This document shows positions 23,942 to 34,509 of a stretch of DNA of 64,000 bases, piece by piece. The stretch's first letter is position 1; each line of letters begins with the position of its first letter. The notes beneath the pieces are model-generated. The model was not told the origin of the DNA. It was given only the letters and a program-made list of their open reading frames with translations, and searched no databases. The position numbers and the translations under genes were made by a program. The DNA comes from Drosophila pseudoobscura (taxonomy: Eukaryota > Arthropoda > Insecta > Diptera > Drosophilidae): the NCBI RefSeq assembly GCF_009870125.1, contig NC_046680.1, positions 3,658,001 through 3,722,000 on the forward strand, in the 5' to 3' direction.

Positions 23942-24961
23942 TATTCCATCATTAAACTTTAAGAACTTCTCTATGTCATCTTCAGGTGTTCCCTCAAGTA
24001 CTTCCTGGTGACGGGAGCACCATTTCCTAAGTCTAAAATTACCACGGGACAGTAAAGCTGATGTTTGATGCATCTTGTCCATGACCTCTGCGACCGAATT
24101 ACCGCCCGAAATAAGATCATCCACGTAAAACTCCTGCCGCAGAGCAGCTGAGCCAAGAGGGTAGGACTCACCGTCGTCGATGGCCATCTGGTGCATTGCG
24201 CGGACCGCTAAAAATGATGCAGCCCTCGTCCCGTATGTGACGGTGTCTAATGTGTAGACTTGAACCTCGGACTCGATGGAATCTCGCCATAGGATGCATT
24301 GATACAAATTGTCGGGTGGAGACACTCGTACGCAGCGGTACATTTTACAAATGTCCCCAGTGAGAGCGACTGGATATGTTCGAAAGCGAATCAATATGTT
24401 AAACAATGCAGGCTGAATAACAGGGCCTGTCATCATCACATCATTTAGAGAATATCCAGTTGATGTAGCTGCGGATCCATCGAAAACGACACGGAGTTTT
24501 GTCGTCGTACTGTCCTCCTTTAGGACACAGTGATGAGGCAAGAAATACTTGCAGAGGCTACGGTAATCAGGGTTGACTTGGTGCATATGATGAAAATCAA
24601 TGTACTCCCTCATAAAGGCGGAATACCGCTCCTTGAGTGTAGGATTACGCTCCAGTTTTCGCTCCAGACTGATGAACCGTCGATAAGCCTGAGCATAAGA
24701 TTCTCCTAAACGATCAGTATTGTTATTTAGCGGCAGACGAACTGCATACTCCCCGGATGGCAACCGTGAAAGGTGGCTTACGAAATGTGCTTCACAATCG
24801 TCTTCTTCTTTGGTATTCAACCCAGCCTCCACACAATCCTCGACTTCCCAAAACATACGAAGAGTTTTATCCAACCTTGCTTCCATCTCAGCTATCGAAT
24901 CTGGTGCGTGGCCAAAAGCGCCGAGCTTGATACCTTCTGTCCACCGCCAGATACGATCCAC
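23942..24961 (-). pseudogene. BEL element 2 reverse transcriptase
   Basis: The frame has FWEVEDCVEAGL and the PLPHHCVL-like segment, then TKLRVVFDGSA, VALTGDICKMYR, VTYGTRAASFLAVR and the catalytic box FYVDDLISGGN, ending at KFLKFNDG where the LINE begins. The frame lies one step off the gag/protease frame, so a frameshift lies near 24900. Confidence 0.88.
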
Positions 24962-26932
24962 CCAAGCCGGGTCTTCTGCAGAAGAGGCAGTCCATCGGTG
25001 AGTTTGATTTGCCCTACGCAGAGGAGTTCATAAAAAACGCTCGCACCAATGAGAAGATCAACCCGTTGAGGATTGAAAAATGCGGGATCAGCGAGCTGAA
25101 TGTTAGATGGAATACGCCAATCGGATACATTTACTGCCGTACTTGGTTGAGAATCGGTAATCGTGGGGGCGATGAGAGCAGTAAGCGTAGTTGTGTAAGC
25201 AGAGGTGCGAGAATGCATACAAATGCTTATGGTGGATCCCTCAGTAGAAACGCTGGTATCGCCCAGCCCAAACACAAGTGCAGACGATTGAGTTCTCCTA
25301 AGCTGAAGCTGCTGGGCGAACCTGGATGTGACGAGATGCAGCTGCGATCCTGAATCTAAGATGGCACGACAAGGAACTAAAACGCCAGACCGATTCTTCA
25401 CGAGAACCACGGCTGTAGCCAGAAGCACGACATCAGAGTGAAGACCTTGGGCAGCAAGAGAGGTAGACGAAGGTAGAGACGAGCTGCTAGCAGAATTTTG
25501 AGCAACGGAAAGAGTGTCCGGTTGAACGGCCAGATCGGGAGGAGTAATACCTGCGCAGCCTTGTGTTGTGGGCTGTATACTATCGAAGTGCAACAAACTA
25601 TGATGCTTACCGCCGCATACTCGACATTTTCCACTATTGCATGCGCGGGTCCGGTGCCCCGATTTTAGGCAATTGAAGCATAGGGAAAGCTTCTTCACTT
25701 CTTTGTGGCGCAGCAACGGTGAGAGATTTCCGAATATCTTGCACGAGTATATTCCATGGCCCGCTGAGTGGCAAAAGACGCATACAGACGGGTCGGCGGA
25801 AGAGTTGGAAGCTACAAACGTTTTCTTAACATGCGTATAGGAATGGGTTTTTCCCACCTGATCGCTACTAGCGTGTGTCGCTGTAGCATATTCCAATCGC
25901 TCCATTTTCTGGCAGCGTTGCTGCAAGAATTCGAAGAATTCCTATGCGGTAGGTATAGCATCCGACGATGTGTGCTCCTCCCATTTGGTTTGCGTCTTCG
26001 AATCCAACTTCTGCAGCAGCATGTTGATGACCATGAATCCTGAAATCTCCTCAGCAGTTCCCAATGTCTGCAACGCTCGCATGTGTAAATTGACTGCATC
26101 CGAAAACTCCCGAAGCCTTTTAGCAGAAGGCGAGTCTACCCTCTTTAGCCCAAGAATCTTCTTGATGTGTGCCTGGAAAACAAGTCTTTTGTTATAAAAG
26201 CGTTTATTAAGTATATCCAGAGACACACGATAATTGGCACTGGAGAGCTCCAACGATCGAACCGAATCCAAAGCCGCATCAGCGAGGCAAGAGCAACAAG
26301 TCTTTTGTTATTAAAGCGTTTATTAAGTATATCCAGAGCCACTGGAGAGCTCCAACGATCGAACCGAATCCAAAGCCGCATCAGCGAGGCAAGAGCGAAG
26401 GTGCTGGAATTTCTCGATGTCACTGAGATCCGCATCCGCTTCAATCACCGATTTGAACATTGCTATAAAATTCGAGAACTCGACGTATCCACCAGAAAAC
26501 TTCGGCACCTTCAGCTCAGGAAGTCGCTGCTTGTGAGCCATGATGATGGTACTATGTCCGGAATGGCTTGGCAGAGTCGTAGAATGGGCAGCGGCGTGTG
26601 ACTGGCTTACTTCAACAGCAGCCAGAAACTCAGCTTTCAACGATATGAAAAGAGTATCGAAGATTTCGCGCAGCTCACTCCCAATCGCGTTTTGATCGAG
26701 AGCCTCCAACTCATTATGGGCCTTATTAAATTCCGCTCGAATTTCTGCCAACATATCAAGGCGCACCTCGACTTCCGCGGCGGTCAGCTTGTCGATTTTA
26801 TTCCCCGCGAAGGATTCGCCAAGCCTGTGCAATCGATCATATAATGACTGACTTTTACGCTTATACAGACTCAGTCTGGAATCAGCCACCACAATATTTC
26901 CGCCCGCGCCTGTATTTGGATCGTTGTCCATG
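24900..26932 (-). pseudogene. BEL element 2 gag and protease
   Basis: Gag starts at MDNDPNTGAGGN and includes LPELKVPKFSGGYVEFSNF and MLLQKLDSKTQTKWEEH. It is disturbed by an internal duplication (26180-26395) and a stop near 25943. Three zinc-knuckle-like units follow: CVFCHSAGHGIYSC, CFNCLKSGHRTRAC and CRVCGGKHHSLLH. A protease with the AILDSGSQLHLV active-site box comes next, then the BEL-typical DLLIGASVFYELL and LGWIVSGG. The order matches BEL/Pao gag-pol. Confidence 0.88.
26180..26395. repeat. Tandem duplication inside gag of BEL element 2
   Basis: Two units of roughly 100-110 bp, both starting near AACAAGTCTTTTGTTAT and ending near GAGGCAAGAGC, lie head to tail. The first has about 13 extra bases (ACACACGATAATT). 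The duplication breaks the gag frame. Confidence 0.88.
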
Positions 26933-27233
26933 TTAACCGTTGTGCAATTCGACACAGCAACGGAAAATGAAATACCGCTTAAGCGACGATGTATAGACGC
27001 GAGAGCGACAATGCAAGACACGAAAAGTCAAGAACCGCGGCTGCAGCTGCAGAGAATGACAGATTCGACGCTTTGTCTATTAATATTCCAGCCGCACTCT
27101 CACTGAATTTGCACTTTAAACTGTTTTTCAACGTGCACCCAAATGTATTTTTTGGTAGTTAAACTACCCAACAACACAATATTGTATAATTAATAAGTGT
27201 TTTAACGGAACGCGATTAAGAAATGGTTTTATA

Positions 27234-27250
27234 TCACGTCGGGGTCACCA
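27234..27250 (-). promoter_or_regulatory. Primer binding site of BEL element 2
   Basis: On the minus strand TGGTGACCCCGACGTGA begins one or two bases after the 5' LTR, the usual place of the tRNA primer site. Confidence 0.75.
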
Positions 27251-27251
27251 A

Positions 27252-27644
27252 TGTTTGAGATGCCAAGCTTTTTTGGCACCTATGTATTTCAAAAATGAAA
27301 AGAGATTTTGGGCTAAACTTTATAATTCGTATTTAATCCTGGTGGCTTAGCGGAATATCTGCTTGCTATTGCCAGATAAACTTTATGCGAGATCGATATG
27401 CAACCAATGCGCAGAGGGGTTAGCATAGAACTAAACTATAGACGACGGCGTTAGATCAAAGTGATTGCCGAAGTGGCGGCAGCACATCAAAGTAATTGCC
27501 GAAGTGGCGGCGGCAGAGAGCCCCTTTAGCGGGAGAGCGCAGCAGCTCTGCAGAAAGTCAACGCTTTACAACATAGGCGGCTCTCTCTGCTCATACAATA
27601 ATAATGTTAAAGTTACGGTTATTATTTAGCGGCTGGCCCGAACA
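27252..27644 (-). repeat. 5' LTR of BEL/Pao element 2
   Basis: The plus-strand ends are TGTTTGAGATG and GGCCCGAACA. A tandem duplication of about 37 bp (ATTGCCGAAGTGGCGGC twice, near 27463-27512) is absent from the 3' LTR. Confidence 0.9.
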
Positions 27645-27675
27645 CATTATTTGAGATCTTCATTTTTGTATTATC

Positions 27676-29880
27676 TTGGACGTTGACATGCAAGAGGCGA
27701 TGCATTTACTGCACCGTCAAGTGGCCCCTGTGAAACCAGCAGAAGGCTGTTACGCGCGGATCCCAGGCAAAACGCAGCCCTCCTCCCACCCAACCGACCG
27801 ACGGTACGTAGCCGAACCGAACGTGAACATGCAAGAAAGATAGATATTAGACTAACATTCGAGGAAAATTAGCACTAAACTTACTAAGAAACTAAGCATG
27901 CAATCAAAATACAAATACCACTACAATTACTAATTACTAGAAAGGTGTGTAAGGATTAGTAATTTAATAAGAGGAAGAGAATTAGTGTTGGATATAATAT
28001 GGTAGAGGGAATTATAGTCCGAGCATAAGACCCTAAACGGTTCATGAAAGGAATAATTCGATCTACAAAGTGGAAGGAACAACGGTATAAAATTTCTAGT
28101 CAGTCTAATAGGAATCGTGAAGCTTATGCGGCTCAACAGATCAGGGCTGTCTATGTCATCCCTGATCAAGTTGTGCATAAATATCACACCAAGCATTTTT
28201 CTACGGTTAACTAAGGATGGGAGGTTTACTAATAGTAGTCTTCTCGAGTAAGATGGGAGTCTTAACCCGCATCCCAGTTAAGGCCCCGCAGAGCAAAGAG
28301 TAAAAAGTTTTTCTGTACTGATTCTATACGGTCCTGGTGTACTTTGTACTGAGGGCACCATACACAGGAGCCGTATTCTAAGATCAGACGAACAAGCGAG
28401 GTATAGAGAGTCTTTGTTATATAGGGGTCGTCAAATTCCTTTGACCACCTCTTTATAAGAGGTTGAGGGTGGCACACTGGAAAGATTTGTAAGGGATATG
28501 GGGGCCTATACTTCTTCTTAGCCTTAAACTCCTTCACCACCAAATGCTCCGGCCAAAATTAGGCGGAGCAAATGGTGTCAAATTGAGTTGGGGAGATGCT
28601 TATCTTAAACGAGGCTATCTCCTTGGCATAAGAGAAGTTAAATTTCTCCTCCTTTAAGCACACTGCTTTTATTTTGCTTTGAATAAAACCAATTACATAA
28701 TTAGATGTGAGCTCAGGGGCCAGCCGTGAAACAAAAACTTGTCGTTTTGGTGGGACTCCCACCAGTGGTTTAGTCACCACAGCCTAGTACCTGTGGTGGC
28801 AATATCCAGGGGTCCGGAACGTCTATTTACTGGTGGGATCGCGATAGACGGGACTACTAGCGAACGTACTTGGCTACACATTCTCCGAGGCGATGAATTC
28901 GGCTACCGAATCTGCATCGCCAGCAGCTGTTGTTGCCCTTGGAGTGGCAAACGAGATCAACTGCTGCACACTTGGAGTCGCAGTCAGTTTTTCGGCGGCG
29001 CACGGCTGAGTGACGGTTGGCACTTGCAGATCCCGCGGAGTGACCTTTTTGCGCCTCGGAGACTCATTCACCAGTTTTAAACAGCTAAACTGAGACTCCT
29101 TGGCTAGGAGCCGATCGTATTGGTTTTTAAAACCAACGGTCAGCTCCTTAAAGCCCCTCCGCGTCTGCCTCATAAAAGCTACCATGTCTTTCTCCACAGC
29201 ACGGCATGCCTCGCAACTGTAGTGCAAACCATTACGCTTTGAAATGGCATCACTCACAAGGCCAGAAAATCCAGCGCATTTTGCGTACACTACGCTGTCA
29301 CAGAGCCATCAGGGGATAATCGGCTGATCTTGGGTGATCTGCTTATTGCATGATTTTTTGGCACATACAACAGAAAACTCCATATTACAAAATTTGAACA
29401 AAATTAAAATTAAAATCAATTAATATTTCAAAACAAATGGCTATCAAACCAGTGTGCCAGACAAACGCTAATAGGAGGAGAGGAGAACAGTTGCAGCAGC
29501 AGCTAATGAGAGAGAGAGATCTACTGAACAGAAAGTTACGAGAGCGAGAGAGAAAGAACAGTTATTTAAGTTTAGGTGATAGGGAGAGAGTGATAACACA
29601 ACAAAAGCTACCAGACGAGAGCCGACTGCAATGCAATGTAATGCGTACTAACTCACTGCAATAACACAAACACGACAAGCCGACGCCGAAAAATAAAAAA
29701 TTAAATAATGTTTTAACACAAATCAAAAGGCATGCACTCGCGCAAACGAATAGGTTTCCAGATTGTTGGCTGGTTAGGAAGTTAATTAAAGTTTATTTAA
29801 GAAAACACCGGCTGTTTATTCAAAACAAAAGGAAAAAATGCGGAGCGCAAAACAAAAACGCGTCTGATCACTACGAAAGA
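27676..29880 (-). mobile_element. LINE family A copy with internal deletion (ORF1 joined to ORF2 tail)
   Basis: The 3' part 27676-28458 matches the RT C-terminal region and 3' UTR of family A. From 28459 upward the sequence is ORF1: FVSRLAPELTSNYVI, a coiled MRQTRRGFKELTVGF, and the zinc-finger start MEFSVVCAKKSCNK near 29383 with an internal stop. The two parts join near 28459, where an ORF1 end reading FPVCHPQP runs in frame into LIKRWSKEFDD of ORF2. Above 29400 lies a purine-rich 5' leader. Confidence 0.82.
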
Positions 29881-29939
29881 GAACGAACGAAATGTTTATA
29901 TATATAAGGTTATTACAAATAAATTGAGCTTAGAATTCT

Positions 29940-30135
29940 TTTCTGCATACAGCCTCTATGCTTTTGTATTATAGTTTCAAAGTCATCTTAATATTAATAC
30001 TTATTATTAATTATTAATACTATATTTTTAATATTTGGTTGGTCCACCATTGGCATCTATTACAGCCTGTAGTCTTCGGGGCATCGATGCCACCAAATGC
30101 TGATGTCATACTTCCGTACCAATCTCTCTAAAATA
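29940..30135 (-). mobile_element. Tc1/mariner-like transposase C-terminal scrap
   Basis: The minus strand near 30035-30105 reads SMPRRLQAVIDANGGPT, the usual end of Tc1-type transposases. Nothing else of the element is clear. Confidence 0.65.
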
Positions 30136-30389
30136 TCCCAAAGATGTTGACGTTATTCCTTATCTGTATGTATCTCTCATTGGTAAGCGATGTCCATCCA
30201 TCAGTTGTGAGACAAACTCCAGATTCAGAACCAATCTTCTCTTTCACATTGGCAATTAACTCACTGTGTAAATTTGGAAGTAGCACATTAGACAGCGTTT
30301 TACGTGTGCGCAACTTATAACCAGGGCAATTTGAAACGTCCTCTATCAGCTTCTTCAAATCCGGCTCCTCCACGATCCAGAGAGCATTC
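30136..30389 (-). mobile_element. hAT transposase fragment
   Basis: The minus frame reads ALWIVEEPDLKKLIEDV, LRTRKTLSNVLLP and VCLTTDGWTSLTNERY, the catalytic-domain start of hAT transposases. It is cut by the LINE at 30390. It could belong to the same family as 16375-16740. Confidence 0.8.
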
Positions 30390-31228
30390 TGGACGTTGAC
30401 ATGCAATGACTGCATCTTGCAAGAGGCGATGCAATTACTGCACCGTCAAGTGGCCCGTCTGAAACCAGTAGAAGGCTGTTACGCGAGCATGCAGGAATGA
30501 TAACTGTTAGACTAATATTCGATGAAAATTAGCATTGAAGTCACTGAGGGAACTAGGCATGCATTAAAAATACAATACCACCATAATTAGTAATTACTAG
30601 AGAGGTATGTAAGGATTAGTGATTTAATAAGAGAAAGAGAATTAGTGGTGAATATAATATGGTAGAGGGAATTATAATCCGAGCATAAGACCCTAAACGG
30701 TTCATGCAAGGAATAATTCGATCTACAAAGTAGAAGGAACAACGGTATAAAATTTCTAGTAAGTCTAATAGGAATCGTGAAGATTATGCGGCTCAACAGA
30801 TCGGGGCTGTCTATGTCACCCTTGATCAAGTTGTGCATAAAAATCACACCAAGCATTTTTCTACGGTTAACTAAGGATGGGAGGTTTACTAATAGCAGTC
30901 TTCTCGAGTAAGATGGGAGTCTCACACCTTCATCCCAGTTAAGGCCCCGCAGAGCAACGAGTAAAAAGTTTTTCTGTACTAATTCTATACGGTCCTGGTG
31001 TACTTTGTACTGAGGGCACCATACACAGGAGCCGTATTCTAAGATCGGACGAACAAGCGGGGTATAGAGAGTCCTTGATATATAGGAGTCGTCAAATTCC
31101 TTTGACGACTTCTTTATAATTCCAAGCACGCCCATTCGGAAAACTTTAACTTTGGGTCTAACATAACACCCAGATCATCCACCAGAGTAATTCTCTCAAG
31201 AGAACCACCTAATAGGGTATAGGGATCG
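30390..31228 (-). mobile_element. LINE family A, 3' fragment
   Basis: Its 3' end is at 30390. The open frame 30587-31135 covers the ORF2 C-terminal part (LVRPILEYGSCVW onward) with about 15 residue changes relative to the 39517 copy, so it is older. It is cut at 31228 by the tri-modular repeat. Confidence 0.88.
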
Positions 31229-32034
31229 GATACTCAAAATGAGTATTGGGGTATATTAGATTTGTGATGAAAATGGATGTGTGTAACGTCCAGAAGAAAT
31301 CGTTTCCGACCCCATAAAGTATATATATTCTTGATCAGCATCAATAGCCGAGTCGATTGAGCCCTGTCTGTCTGTCCGTCCCTATCAGCGCCTAGTGCTC
31401 AAAGACTATAAGAGCTTGAGCAACGACATTTTATATCCGGACTTCTGTGATATGTCACTGGTACAAGAATATTTCAAAACTTTACCCCACCCACTTCCGC
31501 CTCCACAAAAAGCGAAAATCTGTGGCATCCACAATTTCGACGATAAAATCTGAACAAGATCGTATAATTATTATAGCCAGAATCAAAAAAACAATTTCAT
31601 TCTTTCTCGCTCTGTCTCTCTCTAACACACAGGTTTCATGGTCGGTTTTGCCAATTGCAAAATATGAGTTCAAGGATCTCAGAACCTATAAGAGCCGGAG
31701 CAACCAAATTTGGTATCCACACTCCTGTGATATCGGACCTTGACCATTTTGTGTCAAAATTTCGCCACACCCCTTTCTGCCCCCGCAAAGGACGAAAATC
31801 TGAGGCATCCACAAATCTCAGAGACTATTAACGTTAGAGTAACCAAATTTGTTATCCGCACTTCTGTTAGATCTCACTATAAAACGTATATCTCAAAATT
31901 TTGCCCCACCCCCTTCCGCCCCCACAAAGGACGAAAATCTGTTGCATCCACAATATTGCAGATTTGAGAAAACTAAAAACGCAGAATCATAGATAATGAC
32001 CATATCTATCAGATTGCTGAATCTGGATCAGGCA
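31229..32034 (+). repeat. Tri-modular dispersed repeat, copy 2
   Basis: Starts with GGATACTCAAAATGAGTATT, then the CCGACCCCATAAAGTATATA block and a GTCTGTCTGTCCGTCC tract, then three related modules beginning near 31408, 31690 and 31830. Each starts with an ATAAGAGC/GAGCAAC-type sequence and ends with CCACAAAGGACGAAAATCTG-like sequence. Ends at CTGAATCTGGATCAG. Confidence 0.8.
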
Positions 32035-32289
32035 TGAATAGAATATGTAAAATTATGAAATTGAGATGGAAATTATAAGGAATATAATAAATAACCTTTG
32101 TTGTTTCGGCATCTAAAACAGGTTCAAAAACGTTCCCTTTTTCTTCAGATTTGGTAGCCTGGCAACAGCAAATTTGAATTACATTGCTGTCATCTCCAAA
32201 GACATGACCAAAAACATTCCACACCTTGCTTTTACCACGCTTATGTATTGGCCATCCATTATTTATGCTTTTATATCGGCTGGTAATTC

Positions 32290-32770
32290 GACGCCAGATG
32301 GTGACAAGGACTGGGAATTAGGTTAACCCGGACGGCCCTCAGCGGGGCCGCGCATAGGCCAATATGGCCCTTAGTTATCCGGATGGGGGGGGGTGTATGA
32401 ACCGTCGCGGGAGTGTTAATGTGGTTTTAAAAAGTCCCCGAGAATCGAGGTGTTTTTAGCATAGGCCAGCAGTTCCTGAGGCGTCCTTTTGGAGGCATCT
32501 TCCAGTGATGCCAACACTGGGGCGCCCAGGTATCTCCTCCTTGCCCTTGAGAGAGCCGGACAGTTGCAGATGAGATGTTCCAGGGTTTCGATAGCCCCAG
32601 GTTCCTCACATTTCCTGCAGCTGTCTCTGTTGGTGATGCCTAGCTTTGCTGCATGTGCAGCAGCCAGACAGTGACCTGTTAGTATTCCCACCATCAGTCT
32701 GCAGTCCTTTCGTGGTAGGTGCAGTAGGTAGTGGCTAAGTTTCTCGTTGCGCTCCTTGCACAATATTAAA
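32290..32770 (-). mobile_element. LOA/Bilbo-like LINE, 3' end
   Basis: The minus frame 32416-32823 reads LMVGILTGHCLAAAHAAKLG, a CRKCEEPGAIETLEHLIC knuckle-like unit and ALSRARRRYLGAPVL, the C-terminus of LOA-type LINE ORF2. A G-rich run lies in the 3' part near 32384. Confidence 0.75.
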
Positions 32771-32829
32771 TGTGCATATAATATTCGAATAGAAACATAC
32801 GCATACATTTTTCTACTAAACATACATAA

Positions 32830-33660
32830 TCAAAATAACCAACAATCGAATATTCCATTTACTGTAATTAGCAAACAGTAGAAGCACCGACAGAAAATTA
32901 AATACAAATGTCCTTCTCGTTAGCTTTTTTACGTTTTCATTTCTTTCAATTCGGGAGTCACTCGACAATTATGCCTTGAGTCAATGAGTCAGCAAATGAA
33001 GGAAAGAAAATGAATTGAAAGATAGAGTGAAAAGAAGACATGAATCATGATTTAATACTGTGCACAGTGTGATTCCTAGCTGTTAACACGAATTAGTGTA
33101 AAGGATTATAAAAAAAAACATTACCACAAGCAGGAAATTTTGATTTGTTAAAATATAGTGAGTTTAATGTGGAATATATATTTTATGTGATACTATTTAT
33201 CTCTGACGGACTACTAGCTGACAAATGAAGAAAGTCAGACTGGTGACTACCTCTTCGTTCCGTAGTACGGAAATCTATATCTACTCCTACATATGTATGC
33301 TTCCAATTCTGCGGAATGGTTGTCATTGTCAGGATCCGTATTGGGAGCGTCACATTTATAAGCCATTTCACTTATAATTAGTATAAGGCATATAATATTA
33401 AGTCCAATTATAATACTTTTAGGAGCCCAATAAGCAAGTTTTTATTTTGCATAGACATAGCTAAAAACCCACCCACACCGAAGAAGAAGTGACAGCCCCC
33501 AAAAAGGGAGAGAGAACGCCGCTCGGCCGGCCACACCGTGAGATCCGTAGCGAACCAAGCAACTCTCTTTTGGAAATATCCCATTGACCCGAAAACCGAA
33601 CACTGAGCGCAGGCAGGAAAGTGTATGTCATCGGATTGCCACGTGAAACGGAGGCATCGA
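32830..33660. other. Unassigned sequence
   Basis: No gene or known element is seen. A purine-rich stretch lies near 33480-33530. Confidence 0.5.
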
Positions 33661-34394
33661 TCTTAGAATACGGCTCCTGTGTATGGTGCCCTCAGTACAA
33701 AGTACACCAGGACCGTATAGAATCAGTACAGAAAAACTTTTAACTCTTTGCTCTGCGGCGCCTTAACTGGGATGCGGGTGTAAGACTCCCATCTTACTCT
33801 AGTAGCCTACTATTAGTAAACCTCCCATCCTTAGTTAACCGTAGAAAAATACTTGGTGTGATATTTATGCACAACTTGATCAGGGTTGACATAGACAGCC
33901 CTGATCTGTTGAGCCGCATAAACTTCACGATTCCTATTAGACTGACTAGAAATTTTATACCGTTGTTCCTTCCACTTTGTAGATCGAATTATTCCTTGCA
34001 TGAACCGTTTAGGGTCTTATGCTCGGATTATAATTCCCTCTCCAATTTATATCCAACACTAATTCTCTTCCTCTTATTAAATTACTAATCCTTACACACC
34101 TTTCTATTAATTAGTAACTGTAGTGGTATTTGTATTTTGATTGCATGCTTAGTTAGCATGTAAGTTTAGTGCTAATTTTCCTCGAATGTTAGTCTAATAT
34201 CTATCTTTCTTGCATGTTCGCGTTTGGTTCGGCTACGCACCGCGCGTCATGCGGCAGCGCCCCTTGGTCGGTTGGGCGGGAAGAGGGCTGCGTTTTGCCT
34301 GGGATCCGCGCGTAACAGCCTTCTGCTGGTGTCACACGGGTGCAGTAACTGCATCGCCTCTTGAAAGATGCAGTCATTGCATGTCAACGTCCAA
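33661..34394 (+). mobile_element. LINE family A, 3' fragment
   Basis: 5'-truncated copy starting in the ORF2 C-terminal region (LEYGSCVW), with a stop early on. The open piece 33858-34088 covers the end. The 3' UTR runs to ATGTCAACGTCCA at 34393. Confidence 0.9.
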
Positions 34395-34505
34395 GAAATA
34401 TATATACTTTATGGGGTCGGAAACGATTACTTCTGGACGTTACACACATCCACTTTTACCACAAATCTAATATACCCCAATACTCATTTTGAGTATCGGG
34501 TATAA
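34395..34505 (-). repeat. Tri-modular dispersed repeat, terminal piece
   Basis: It matches the first 110 bp of the repeat in reverse, directly after the LINE 3' end. The LINE probably inserted into or next to it. Confidence 0.8.
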
Positions 34506-34509
34506 AAAG

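Larger units (their letters stand above)
16757..27644 (-). mobile_element. BEL/Pao LTR retrotransposon 2, split by LINE family B
   Basis: The LTRs are 27252-27644 (5') and 16757-17103 (3', missing about 17 terminal bases). On the minus strand the order is LTR, primer site, gag, zinc knuckles, protease, RT, [LINE 19447-23926], RNase H, integrase, LTR. Damage seen: a duplication in gag, a stop in gag (about 25943), a frameshift near 24900 before RT, the LINE insertion in the RT connection, a frameshift near 17480 and a stop near 17423 in the integrase tail. No target duplication can be checked because the 3' LTR end is lost. Confidence 0.92.
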
